A stretch of DNA of 64,000 nt from NCBI RefSeq assembly GCF_009653635.1, contig NZ_PPFD01000007.1, positions 213,975-277,974 on the forward strand. Reading direction: 5' to 3'. Positions 49,512-57,578 of the stretch are shown here, piece by piece. Made by a program: the position numbers and the translations under genes. The notes beneath the pieces were generated by a model that was not told where the DNA came from, made no database searches, and saw only the letters and a program-made list of their open reading frames with translations. Origin of the DNA: Endozoicomonas sp. OPT23. Lineage in GTDB: Bacteria; Pseudomonadota; Gammaproteobacteria; Pseudomonadales; Endozoicomonadaceae. Position 1 is the stretch's first letter. The number at the start of each line of letters is the position of its first letter.

Positions 49512-50465
49512 TTATTCCATCCGTTCAGAAAGTACCAGTTTTTCAGCCCAGGTCGAGCGAGGCGTTTCTCCTTGTGACTGTATTTTATCTTGAAGAAAAT
49601 TCACAAAGGCGCGAATGCGCGAAGGCAAGAAGTTACGGCGGGCATACACCATCCAGACACCATGATCATCAGGTCGATGAAAGTGCGTTATCGGAATTAT
49701 TTTTCCGGATTTCAGCCAATCGCGTGCAATAAAGTGCGGAAGTTGTGATAGCCCATAACCCTGTGCACAGAGCTCTGCCATTGCCTCTCCGTCATCAACA
49801 ATCAAAGGAGAAGGTGGTTCGAATTTTTGAATGTCCTGATCACCCTCCTGAAAAAACACGGGTAATACACGCCCACTCTGGCGAAAACGAAAACATACCC
49901 ACTTTTGCTGCTTTAGGGACACTCTATCTCGGTTGATAAGGTTTTTCTGAAAAAAGTCAGGCGAGCAGCAAGTGATATAGTCAATAGGGCTGAGCTGACG
50001 AGCCACAAAAGAAGACTCCGCTAAAGTGCCACTGCGGATGGCAATATCTACGTTTTGATGAATCACGTCTACGTAGCTGTCATCGAACGATATATTCAGT
50101 GTGATATCAGGGTATCGCTCACAAAATTCACCCAGCAGAGGTAAAACATAGAGACGCCCGTAAGAGACCGGCATGTTGATTCTCAAACAACCCTTTGGTG
50201 CATCGTTCGACGACTTCAGTTCATCTTCACATTGTTCCAGCTGCCCCAAAATCTGACGTGCAGTGGCGACATATATTTGACCATGTTCAGTTAATGTCAG
50301 CTGCCTTGTGGTGCGATGAAACAAAAGCAGATTCAGGCTGTTCTCAAGTCGTCCTATTGCCTTGCTGACAGTTGAAGGGGACATCCCTAACATCACAGAA
50401 GCACGGGCAAAACTGCCATGATTAACGACCGAAACGAATATACGCAGTAGATTAAGCTTGTCCAT
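49512..50465 (-). CDS. LysR-family transcriptional regulator
   Basis: The 317-aa protein has the LysR helix-turn-helix (MDKLNLLRIFVSVVNHGSFARASVMLGMSPSTVSKAIGRLENSL) at residues 1-45. The periplasmic-binding-protein-like effector domain begins RINMPVSYGRLYVLPLL. The SVMLGMSPSTVSKAI motif groups it with the LysR members that control divergent neighbours. It is divergent from the DJ-1/PfpI gene with a 117-bp gap, and probably regulates it. Confidence 0.9.
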   Translation of the reverse strand: MDKLNLLRIFVSVVNHGSFARASVMLGMSPSTVSKAIGRLENSLNLLLFHRTTRQLTLTEHGQIYVATARQILGQLEQCEDELKSSNDAPKGCLRINMPVSYGRLYVLPLLGEFCERYPDITLNISFDDSYVDVIHQNVDIAIRSGTLAESSFVARQLSPIDYITCCSPDFFQKNLINRDRVSLKQQKWVCFRFRQSGRVLPVFFQEGDQDIQKFEPPSPLIVDDGEAMAELCAQGYGLSQLPHFIARDWLKSGKIIPITHFHRPDDHGVWMVYARRNFLPSRIRAFVNFLQDKIQSQGETPRSTWAEKLVLSERME

Positions 50466-50582
50466 TGATGAATATCATTCACTTCTGTTATGACATTAAT
50501 GATATTTAATCACTTCTGAATATTTCTTAGTATCCCTGTGACGAAAAAACTTATCGCTTTTTGATCAACAGGAGATCATTAC

Positions 50583-51272
50583 ATGTTTAAAAAACTCTGG
50601 ACCAGAGCCTCTGCAATCATCACCGTTTTCTGTGTTGCAACTCTGCTTTCAACGGCTTCCAATGCCGCCGATAAAAAGATTGGTATTATCGTATTTGATG
50701 GTGTTTTAAGCTCGGATATCACGGCACCGATGGAAGTGTTCGGTGTCGCCAGTCGTAAAAGCTGGTTCGATGATTATGAAGTGATCACGATCAATACGGG
50801 TGTTCAGGATGTCATAAAAACAGAGGAAGGCATCAAACTTAAGGTTGATGCTTTTCTAAAAGACCGCCCGAATGTTGATGTGCTGCTTATGCCCAGTGCA
50901 TACGACATGGATCCTTTACTGAGTAATAAGGAACTGGTCGACTATATTCGCACGACAGCAAAGAGTGCTGAGTGGATGGCAAGCAATTGCTCTGGCGCTT
51001 TTCTATTGGCTGAAGCAGGCCTGTTAAATGGCCGTAAAGCCACTACCTGGGCAGGCGGTGAAGGTGGTCTACAAAAAGAATACCCTGACGTTGATGTCCA
51101 GATTGACCAGAACTATGTGATTGATGGCAACATCATTACGTCTAATGGCAGTGTCGTGAGTTACCAGGCGGCACTGGCTTTGTTGGAAAAAATGTCCTCG
51201 CCGCGTAAAGCCGATGAAGTGAGAGATGCCCTGCAAATGTCTCGGGTGTGGAATGCAGATTTAAACAAGTAA
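50583..51272 (+). CDS. Exported DJ-1/PfpI-family protein
   Basis: The 229-aa protein has an N-terminal signal peptide (about 1-29, ATLLSTASNAAD) and a DJ-1/PfpI fold: KKIGIIVFDGVLSSDITAPMEVFG opens it, and the nucleophile elbow SNCSGAFLLAEAGLL carries C136. TTWAGGEGGL is a further family segment. Members act as isonitrile hydratases, proteases or chaperones, and no single role can be assigned. Export is unusual, since most DJ-1 proteins are cytoplasmic. It follows an AGGAG ribosome-binding site and is divergent from the LysR regulator. Confidence 0.85.
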   Translation: MFKKLWTRASAIITVFCVATLLSTASNAADKKIGIIVFDGVLSSDITAPMEVFGVASRKSWFDDYEVITINTGVQDVIKTEEGIKLKVDAFLKDRPNVDVLLMPSAYDMDPLLSNKELVDYIRTTAKSAEWMASNCSGAFLLAEAGLLNGRKATTWAGGEGGLQKEYPDVDVQIDQNYVIDGNIITSNGSVVSYQAALALLEKMSSPRKADEVRDALQMSRVWNADLNK

Positions 51273-51278
51273 ATCATG

Positions 51279-51313
51279 AAAGAGTATCAGCTACACCGTT
51301 GATACTCTTTATT
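51279..51313 (+). terminator. Terminator of the DJ-1/PfpI gene
   Basis: A perfect 11-bp stem (51279-51289 with 51300-51310) with a 10-nt loop starts 7 bp after the stop codon. It is followed only by ATTTC, so the T run is short. Confidence 0.6.
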
Positions 51314-51472
51314 TCATGCACGTTGAAAACCGAAAACAAAAAGGCCAATGAATATCGATACCTTAACTATCACTAACTAGAAGTTATAATGGGCACCATA
51401 TATCGAACCAAATTGTGAGAGAGTATCCGGTCGGAAGATTCTCGAAATAAAAATCCATCGCCATATCTGAAA

Positions 51473-52417
51473 TTAGCGGTTCAGAAGCTCTGCATTTGTT
51501 GGAAACTCTTCAAGCAATTCCACCAGTTTTCTAGCGCCATCTACAGGCTTAAGGTGAGTGAGTGCTCTCCGTAAAACGGTTATGTTTTTAATATCTTTAG
51601 GGTTCAGGAGCAGTTCTTCACGACGCGTACTGCTTTTAGCAATATCCAACGCGGGGAAAACTCTCTGACCTGCCGCTTCTCGTGACAGGACAATTTCCAT
51701 ATTACCTGTACCCTTAAATTCTTCGAAGATAACCTGATCCATTCGGCTTCCGGTATCAACCAGGATAGTGGCCAGAATGGTAAGTGATCCACCATTTTCT
51801 ATCTTTCTGGCTGCACCAAAAAGTTTTCGTGGTATTTCAAGAGCTCTGGCATCGACTCCTCCAGACATGGTACGACCGCTGCTCTTTCGTTCTGCATTAT
51901 GCACTCGCGAAAGTCTTGTGAGAGAGTCAATAACAATCATTACATTGTGACCTTCTCCCGCTTCTTTGAGAGCCGTATCAAGAAGGTTGTTGGCTACACG
52001 GATATGTTGTTCATAGCTCGCATCAGAAGACGATGCATGCACTTCTGCTGGTACGTTGCGTTTAAAATCAGTGACTTCTTCTGGTCGCTCATCAATAAGT
52101 AATGCATAAAGCTTTATCTCGGGGTAGGCTTCTCCCACGGCTTGGCAAACATGCTTTAAAATGGTTGATTTCCCGGAACCTGGAGGGGCTACAATCAGAC
52201 CTCTCTGCCCCATTCCAATAGGAGCGATCAAATCGATGGCCCGAGTAATGAGTTGCCGAGAACCGGATTCGAGGCAAATAAACTGGGAAGGATTGACAGC
52301 AACGCCGTTTAAAAAACGTTTTTTGGGGTCAGTATGCACTTCAGCCTTGACTGGCTCATCTACTTTCTCGGAGTCTTTGTTTTTTTTCACCTTTAAAGAT
52401 AAAATTTTTCTCGTCAT
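51473..52417 (-). CDS. Short Rho-like ATPase lacking the N-terminal RNA-binding domain
   Basis: The 314-aa protein aligns with the ATPase half of transcription terminator Rho (E. coli Rho 419 aa). It has P-loop [11 protein letters not shown] (K83), [12 protein letters not shown], Walker [15 protein letters not shown]-loop [36 protein letters not shown] and RVFPALD. The whole N-terminal Rho_N/cold-shock domain is missing; in its place is a short basic Lys-rich tail (about 1-34). The P-loop lysine residues differ from the canonical APPKAGKT. It is probably a hexameric RNA-dependent ATPase, not the housekeeping terminator. It stands alone, with no operon partner on its strand. Confidence 0.85.
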   Translation of the reverse strand: MTRKILSLKVKKNKDSEKVDEPVKAEVHTDPKKRFLNGVAVNPSQFICLESGSRQLITRAIDLIAPIGMGQRGLIVAPPGSGKSTILKHVCQAVGEAYPEIKLYALLIDERPEEVTDFKRNVPAEVHASSSDASYEQHIRVANNLLDTALKEAGEGHNVMIVIDSLTRLSRVHNAERKSSGRTMSGGVDARALEIPRKLFGAARKIENGGSLTILATILVDTGSRMDQVIFEEFKGTGNMEIVLSREAAGQRVFPALDIAKSSTRREELLLNPKDIKNITVLRRALTHLKPVDGARKLVELLEEFPTNAELLNR

Positions 52418-52710
52418 GATTTTCGTCTATAGCTCTGGAGAATTAAGTGTTTTTCGACGTATCTATAGTAGCCCAATGAAAAAGACTGCTGATTGAAAAG
52501 CGTCGAGAGTGACTGGATTTTTCGGTGGTATTCAAATACTCGGCTTAACTTTTATTATCGATACATATCAATATCTTACAACACTTAAATTCAGATACCT
52601 TTGTTTTTTTTAGTCTTTTCTTGTCTGTATTGGTCAATGTTTGGACGGATTATTGACATCCATTTATTACACGAAGAATACCAATAATCATTAATTAAGA
52701 ACTTTACTAC
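52418..52710. other. AT-rich intergenic region upstream of the short Rho gene
   Basis: About 290 bp, strongly AT-rich, with T runs and no recognisable gene. It holds the promoter of the short Rho gene and the downstream end of the degraded toxin gene. Confidence 0.4.
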
Positions 52711-53125
52711 TTAACCAAACAAGCTTTCAATGGTCTTCATCAGAATAAACATACGTATTCGAGCATCGTACTTACACAAGAACTCAAACCCGTACTTTGC
52801 ATAGAATCTTTCGGCAGCATCAGCCAGACAATCAACCACGAACGCTCATATGAGAGTTTATTGCCCATAGATATTTCAGCGCATTGATCAAACAGATCTT
52901 ACTAGTCCTTGACCATAAAACTCACCATACACTGCAAGTTAAGCAAGAAGAAAAGCAGGAATTGAACAGCTTGGCAGCTTCTGATTAGGCAATGGCATGA
53001 GTGCAGGCAAAACCATTGTGCGGCTATTACCTGCATGCATATGCTTTACGGCCTGAGTTTTGATAAACAGATTCAGCTCATGCTCCCCACAATTGAAAGA
53101 GTCCCGATCATTGATGGCTTTATCC
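52711..53125 (-). pseudogene. Degraded TacT-like GNAT toxin gene
   Basis: Translating the minus strand recovers recognisable pieces of the DUF1778-associated GNAT toxin family: LDKAINDRDSFNCGEHELNLFI at the start, then KTQAVKHM and SRTMVLPALMPLPNQK. After that about 30 codons are missing, an in-frame stop interrupts IPAFLLA-LAVYGEF, and two frameshifts split the middle (KICLINALKYLW in another frame). The C-terminus, VVDCLADAAERFYAKYGFE and ending FILMKTIESLFG, is intact. The start codon also seems lost. It follows the intact antitoxin gene by a few bases, as in real TacA-TacT operons. Confidence 0.82.
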
Positions 53126-53128
53126 AGC

Positions 53129-53398
53129 TCACTTCACACCCTTCTTCTCTGTAAATGCCAGAGCTTCTTTCAGTGGATCGTTCGGTACTTTTGCCTGTTC
53201 ACAGGCATTAGTGAATCTGTCAAAGAGATCATCATCAAATGTGATACTTTCGTACTGTTCAATGACCTGAGTCGAGTCTTCATCTATCAGCTTAACCACA
53301 TACTCGGTCAAACTCTTTAAACCCAGCAAGGCCGAAGCCTTTTCAGCCTTAGCCTTGATTTCCTCATCAAGCCTTAAATCCAGTCGTTCAGTTGCCAT
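53129..53398 (-). CDS. TacA-type antitoxin (DUF1778), orphaned
   Basis: The 89-aa ribbon-helix-helix protein opens MATERLDLRLDEEIKAKAEKASALLGLKSLTEYVVKLI, the DUF1778 signature. It continues through QYESITFDDDLFDRF, the toxin-neutralising region. DUF1778 antitoxins bind and silence GNAT toxins that acetylate aminoacyl-tRNA, and they repress their own operon. The ATG follows GGAG at 5 bp. The partner toxin directly downstream is a wreck (52711-53125), so this antitoxin may now act only as a regulator or protect against a related toxin elsewhere. Confidence 0.88.
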   Translation of the reverse strand: MATERLDLRLDEEIKAKAEKASALLGLKSLTEYVVKLIDEDSTQVIEQYESITFDDDLFDRFTNACEQAKVPNDPLKEALAFTEKKGVK

Positions 53399-53736
53399 CA
53401 GGTCTCCATTTGTATGGAATATTTCTGTATGAATGATTGTAGCCCTGAGGTGGAGAGAGCAAGTGTACGGATAAGTGGCGGAAAGTATCAGAAATACCTG
53501 AATGGATCAGTTAAGCCGATATAGCATCTGGAGCTCATCGTACTCCGTAAGTTAAGCAAAATCAGAGCTTTTTCCTCAACATCAGCCGAGTTTATTGCTT
53601 CATAATGGCTTTCACCAATCACAAAGGAGATCTTCTTGTTATGACTTCTTACATAAAAGTTAGTGATACTAATATTCGTATAAATAACAATAAGGAGATG
53701 AAATCTAATCCATAAAAAAGTGGGAGGCTACTATCG
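53399..53736. other. Divergent region upstream of the antitoxin and the kinase, with a relic frame
   Basis: The promoters of the antitoxin (minus) and kinase (plus) must lie here. On the minus strand an open frame runs from about 53700 to a stop at 53488 and reads like protein (SHYEAINSADVEEKALILLNL), but no ATG precedes that part. It may be the remnant of a gene; I do not recognise it. Confidence 0.4.
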
Positions 53737-54630
53737 ATGATAACGGATAAAACTAGTTTATTAAGCTCCTCCCCACCTACTCACAATACCCAGGAAGCAG
53801 TTGATGTCTTCTTCTGTGGACGAAATATTGAATTAGCAAACTTCACTGAACTAGCATTAAACGCTGGAACACTTATCTCTAAAGGCCGATGGGGGGAGGT
53901 ACACAGGTCAAAAACTCTAGGAAAAGAGGTTGCTGTAAAAAAAGTGCGAGCAGATATTTCGTCAGATAAGTCGCTTGAAGTTTATACAAATGAGATAAAG
54001 ATACTCGAACACATATCTACTCTGCCAAACCGTGAACATATTATTGACTACTATTTAGGTTTTTGGGACCAGTCGCTTCCAGTATTTATTTTCGAACTTG
54101 GCGACATTGAACTTAATAAACTCATGCTCCAAAAATCCAGTACATTCACTCACAGGAAATTCAACAACCTTTTATATCAAACACTTTCTATGCTGAAGTT
54201 TTTAAATGACAATTCTTTATATTTTGGTGATTTTAATTTCAGGAATATGGTTTACTTTCATGGACAAGATACTATTAAATTGATTGATTACGGGTGTTGC
54301 TATCAGAATGACCATGATTCATACCGACCACCACTCAAATCACTCAGCATGTTGGGAGCCAATGTCTTTAGATACCAGTTTATGGCGAAGGATCATTTAA
54401 ATAAGCAGCCGATCGGGGCTGATGAGTGTCTAAAAATGATAACTTCGAGCAAGGACGCGAAGCCATTATTAGATCGCGATGATTTATGGATGGAATCTAT
54501 GACAAAAACTGCGAAAACGATTATTACATATTCTCTCGTATATCGGCCAGAAAGAGGTGAAGAAGTACTACAGCTCAAAGAGCAACTATCTGAGCGTGAG
54601 CCTTTAGTAGACACACATAGGGCTGGCTAA
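53737..54630 (+). CDS. Eukaryote-like protein kinase, AT-rich
   Basis: The 297-aa protein has a protein-kinase fold. The glycine-rich loop is ISKGRWGEVHRS (G50, G53), the ATP lysine K68 is in VAVKK, and the helix-C glutamate is E86 in NEIKIL. The catalytic loop is LYFGDFNFRNMVYF (D165, N170) and DYG (D184) replaces DFG. The HRD His-Arg are changed to Phe-Gly and the loop Lys to Asn, so it is atypical but keeps the key Asp/Asn/Asp. No membrane segment follows, unlike PASTA or PknB kinases. It is clearly AT-richer than the core genes and stands alone. Such genes in host-associated bacteria are sometimes secreted effectors; that is inference here. Confidence 0.82.
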   Translation: MITDKTSLLSSSPPTHNTQEAVDVFFCGRNIELANFTELALNAGTLISKGRWGEVHRSKTLGKEVAVKKVRADISSDKSLEVYTNEIKILEHISTLPNREHIIDYYLGFWDQSLPVFIFELGDIELNKLMLQKSSTFTHRKFNNLLYQTLSMLKFLNDNSLYFGDFNFRNMVYFHGQDTIKLIDYGCCYQNDHDSYRPPLKSLSMLGANVFRYQFMAKDHLNKQPIGADECLKMITSSKDAKPLLDRDDLWMESMTKTAKTIITYSLVYRPERGEEVLQLKEQLSEREPLVDTHRAG

Positions 54631-54819
54631 AAACTATCACATAGAGCAGTTCTATTCATCATAGCGGAGCACTCATTCAATGATCAAAGATAGAGTTGAG
54701 ATATGCTAAAGTCAGTAGAGATAATCTGACAAACTAAAAAAATCAGAAAATAATTAAAGACGGTAAATTGAACTGTGTTTCTGCATGATTTCATACATAG
54801 TCACTAATCATGTTTATAG
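54631..54819. other. AT-rich gap between the kinase and a frameshifted relic
   Basis: No gene or clear terminator is seen. Confidence 0.35.
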
Positions 54820-55107
54820 CTATGACTCAACCTCTGTTGTTCTAACAGATTCAACCTGCTCAAAATCAATAGTAAGTTTTTCTTCGTAATTGCCACGATC
54901 ATTTTGGTCGAAGTAATAAGTACCTAAACGTTTAGAGTTGTCCTCCAGTACCTTTTAAAACCACTTTGAATATTATCAGCTTCTCTTGTACTGAAGGTGG
55001 ATGTTTCAACTACACCACTACTTTTAGATATACCTTCACTAAATACTTCATAACTCACCCCATGTATTAATAATAGATGCTTTTCGTTGAAAACAATATG
55101 GTCACCA
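54820..55107 (-). pseudogene. Frameshifted gene relic of unknown family
   Basis: On the minus strand one frame reads GDHIVFNEKHLLLIHGVSYEVFSEGISKSSGVVETSTFS and meets a stop after KRYWRTTLNV. A one-base shift just before that stop restores a frame reading VLEDNSKRLGTYYFDQNDRGNYEEKLTIDFEQVES to a TAG at 54820-54822. The two halves join naturally, which suggests a frameshift in a once-intact small protein gene. The start is also unclear (an ATG upstream is out of frame). I do not recognise the family. Confidence 0.55.
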
Positions 55108-55178
55108 TTTTAATAGAAGAGCACTGACAGTATCCTACATAGTAGTCAGTGCGACGTATTTTCAATCATAGTGACTTG

Positions 55179-55544
55179 TTAAGTATTACTCGTATAGAAA
55201 CACATTTTGTTCTTATCTAAATCTCTTATATAGGCTGAATGCATATTGGAACGTATTTTAGGTTTCCCTTCACAAACACTGCCTAAATCAAGCGCTTTTT
55301 TATACAATCGATTAACCTCTTCAACTGAATCAACATGGAAGCCAAGCATTGTTCCATTACCATTCGACGCTGGATTTTCATCGAACGGTTCAGCTATAGC
55401 AAACATAAAGTCTTCGTTACCCCATAGCGTCATTCGCCCTTGGTCATGAATTTTATTTAATCCACATCCATCAAATAATTCATCATAGAAGGCAACAGCC
55501 TTTTCCTTATTATTTGTTCCAAACACGAAATAATTCATTTTCAT
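55179..55544 (-). CDS. VOC-fold protein, third and more distant copy
   Basis: The roughly 121-aa protein opens MKMNYFVFGTNNKEKAVAFYDELFDG and ends AYIRDLDKNKMCFYTSN, the VOC/glyoxalase fold. It shares its overall layout with the two closely related copies (45916 and 55600) but is clearly more divergent. The frame is open to 55625, but the ATG at 55544 begins at the fold start. It follows the 55600 copy on the same strand with about 55 bp between, so the two may be cotranscribed. No substrate can be assigned. Confidence 0.78.
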   Translation of the reverse strand: MKMNYFVFGTNNKEKAVAFYDELFDGCGLNKIHDQGRMTLWGNEDFMFAIAEPFDENPASNGNGTMLGFHVDSVEEVNRLYKKALDLGSVCEGKPKIRSNMHSAYIRDLDKNKMCFYTSNT

Positions 55545-55599
55545 AGTAGATACTCTAATTGTGTAACAAAGATGTTTAACAGCTTTAATGAGGAGCTGT

Positions 55600-55971
55600 C
55601 TATGAAGAAACGTAAAAAATACCAAACTTATTCTTGTCTAAGTCTCTGAAGTAAGCAGCAAACACTCCAGTTCTTCTTTCCCCAGGCGCACCCCCGCAGC
55701 TTTCACCCAAAGAAATGGCATTTTCATAAACGGCAATAGCCATTTCTTTTGAGTCAGCCTTTAAACCAACCATACTGCCATTGCCGCTAGTTGCTACTAG
55801 TCCATCGTGGGGTTTGCAGACAGCTATACCCACTGAACCATCTTCAGACTTCCATAGAATAGCTTTCTCAGTATTCATGGTTTGCTTTGCGTCAAAAATT
55901 ACAAGCAATTCATCATAGAATACTTCGGCTTTCTTGAGATCGTTGGAACCTAAAAGAACATTGCTAATCAT
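55600..55971 (-). CDS. VOC-fold protein, copy 2 (paralogue of 45916-46287)
   Basis: The 123-aa protein has the same length as the gene at 45916 and matches it over most of its length: MISNVLLGSNDLKKAEVFYDELL at the start, ILWKSEDGSVGIAVCKP, GNGSMVGLKADSKEM and AAYFRDLDKNKFGIFYVSS at the end. The two copies sit 9.3 kb apart on the same strand, which suggests recent duplication within the accessory region. Function as for other VOC proteins (glyoxalase, dioxygenase or antibiotic-binding) is not resolved. Confidence 0.85.
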   Translation of the reverse strand: MISNVLLGSNDLKKAEVFYDELLVIFDAKQTMNTEKAILWKSEDGSVGIAVCKPHDGLVATSGNGSMVGLKADSKEMAIAVYENAISLGESCGGAPGERRTGVFAAYFRDLDKNKFGIFYVSS

Positions 55972-56000
55972 GTTTAATTACTCAAAGCATATAATGATTT

Positions 56001-56516
56001 TTACTTTATTAGTTGAGCGACAAGATTGTTCAACTCAGCAACATTTTTAACGATATATACATTCTTATTAACGTTACTTCCTTGTAATTTGGACAAAAAA
56101 TCATCATTCCAGAATTTTGGACATAACTTCAATATTTTATAGCTTTCCAGTGTACCTTTAAGCACTGAGCTGCCTTCTGGCCACCCTTCCGGTTTTGAAA
56201 ACAACCCTTTTATAAGTCGTTTCGTAACAAACCAGTAGCTTACAAAATACGGAAGATCTATATATATTAAGGTATCGGCGGCCTTTAAACGTTCGTTGAA
56301 TGAACTAATTGGGCCGAAGCCATCAATAATCCAGTTTTCTGAATTCAATATTCGCTCATGCGCTTTGTCGAATAATTCACGCTCAACCAGCTCGCCATCA
56401 GGTTTGTAGACGATTGAATCTAGTTGATGGAGCTTAATACCCGTAGCAGAAGCAAGAGCTTTACTAACTTTTGATTTTCCGCTGCCTGGTTTACCAAAAA
56501 CTGCTACCTTTTTCAT
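56001..56516 (-). CDS. P-loop NTPase of the adenylate-kinase/FlaR-like type
   Basis: The 171-aa protein has Walker A GKPGSGKSKV at residues 8-17 (K14), then ALASATGIKLHQLDSIVYKPDG and WIIDGFGPISSFNERL, which is the layout of the small kinase-like proteins once called DNA topology modulation proteins (FlaR). They probably phosphorylate a nucleotide or another small molecule. The ATG follows AGGGAG at about 5 bp. It precedes the VOC gene at 55600 by 29 bp and may share its transcript. Confidence 0.78.
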   Translation of the reverse strand: MKKVAVFGKPGSGKSKVSKALASATGIKLHQLDSIVYKPDGELVERELFDKAHERILNSENWIIDGFGPISSFNERLKAADTLIYIDLPYFVSYWFVTKRLIKGLFSKPEGWPEGSSVLKGTLESYKILKLCPKFWNDDFLSKLQGSNVNKNVYIVKNVAELNNLVAQLIK

Positions 56517-56727
56517 GGAAACTCCCTCTAATTGTTAGGTTTCCCATAAGGCAGATATGAAGAACCCACCTTTATGGGTGGGGTTACAAATAAAGCTCGT
56601 AACAAATCCCACCATTCCTATGGAATGATGATAATTCGTTCTTTAAGTTGCTTTAGATTGGTTTTCATCTAACCACTTTTATATAGCTGATGTTTATTGT
56701 CAATGTAATTTGACAGGAAATATGTGA

Positions 56728-57018
56728 TTGACGCTGAGCATAAAACACTTACATGTGGGGCTCGCGCTAAGGGTAACAGTCCCAACGTTGCATTCTGGGG
56801 TGAGAACGGTGAAAGGACAGGCAAGCCATATCCTGAGACACGCGTTCGCCAGTCACTTTATGATGAATGGGAGAAACATCAGGGTACTGCAAACTATACT
56901 CGGCCACTGCGATATCAAGATGACGGAGAAGTACGCAAAATTCAGCAAGGATTATCTGACAGATGCCGTACGTTTAAATCCGGTAAAAGATATGGATACT
57001 TTGTGGACAATTGAGTAA
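56728..57018 (+). pseudogene. Tyrosine recombinase (integrase) C-terminal fragment
   Basis: A frame with integrase C-terminal sequence: GQASHILRHAFASHFMMNGRNI carries the HxxR motif, and VLQTILGHCDIKMTEKYAKF carries the second His and the nucleophile Tyr region. About 70 C-terminal residues are recognisable; the N-terminal DNA-binding and core parts (including the first catalytic Arg) are missing, so the gene is a remnant. It sits 58 bp from a tRNA-Ser gene and points toward its 3' end, the classic position for a prophage or island integrase. Confidence 0.8.
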
Positions 57019-57075
57019 ATGGGAATATAGTGCAGGGGATTTATTTAAGACAATCAAAGACTTACAGAAGGGAAA

Positions 57076-57168
57076 TGGCGGTGAGGGAGGGATTCGAACC
57101 CTCGATACGGCTACAAACCGTATACTCCCTTAGCAGGGGAGCGCCTTCAGCCTCTCGGCCACCTCACC
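57076..57168 (-). tRNA. tRNA-Ser (anticodon GCT)
   Basis: On the minus strand, 93 nt including an encoded CCA. The acceptor stem GGTGAGG/CCTCACC, a D-arm (GCCGAGAGGCTGAAGGC), anticodon arm CTCCC-CTGCTAA-GGGAG (anticodon GCT), a long class II variable arm and a TTCGAAT T-loop are all present. It reads AGC/AGU serine codons. The tRNA-Ser(GCU)-csrA-lysC-alaS neighbourhood is common in Pseudomonas and relatives. Confidence 0.97.
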
Positions 57169-57286
57169 GGAATTGCCAGTAATATTACCTGCAACCCGTT
57201 GGAATGCAAGTCCTTTTGCCGAGCAAGACGACTAGCGTCTTATCTTGCCAATTTTGAACAATAAACAGCCAGAAACAAAGTCCGGA

Positions 57287-57315
57287 CAAAAAAATACCCA
57301 ACTCTTTAGCCGGGC
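57287..57315 (-). terminator. Terminator downstream of csrA
   Basis: An 8-bp stem with three G-U pairs in RNA (57296-57303 with 57308-57315) and a 4-nt loop is followed on the minus strand by ATTTTTTTG. It lies 62 bp after the csrA stop and before the tRNA-Ser gene. Confidence 0.65.
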
Positions 57316-57377
57316 ACTCTTTATTCCATCAACTCCAGCAACGCTGACTGCTGATGCTCAGGTATCACTTCAAACAG

Positions 57378-57578
57378 TCAAAAGGATTCGGCTGCATCAG
57401 AGCCAGGGCCTTCTTTTTCTTTCTGGATGCGTTGATAGATTTCTTCACGGTGAACAGCTACTTCTTTTGGTGCGTTAACACCAATACGGACCTGGTTACC
57501 CTTAACGCCCAGTACTGTGACAGTGACCTCGTCCCCGACCATCAGGGTTTCTCCTACGCGGCGAGTCAGAATCAGCAT
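57378..57578 (-). CDS. csrA: Carbon storage regulator CsrA
   Basis: The 66-aa RNA-binding dimer opens [48 protein letters not shown], the CsrA family sequence, with both RNA-contacting faces intact. It controls translation and stability of many mRNAs and is antagonised by csrB/rsm RNAs under BarA control. The AAGGAG ribosome-binding site is also a GGA-type CsrA target, so autoregulation is plausible. The C-terminal tail ([12 protein letters not shown]) is slightly longer than in E. coli (61 aa). Confidence 0.97.
   Translation of the reverse strand: MLILTRRVGETLMVGDEVTVTVLGVKGNQVRIGVNAPKEVAVHREEIYQRIQKEKEGPGSDAAESF

Noticed and set aside
56724..57014. 96-aa open frame overlapping the integrase remnant in another frame
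   Set aside because: The recombinase motifs (HxxR, LGH, Tyr region) are in the 56728 frame; the other frame has no recognisable signature.
57076..57168. Direct repeat of the tRNA-Ser 3' end as an att site
   Set aside because: I did not see a second copy of the T-arm/CCA end elsewhere in this window; a computed search could change this.
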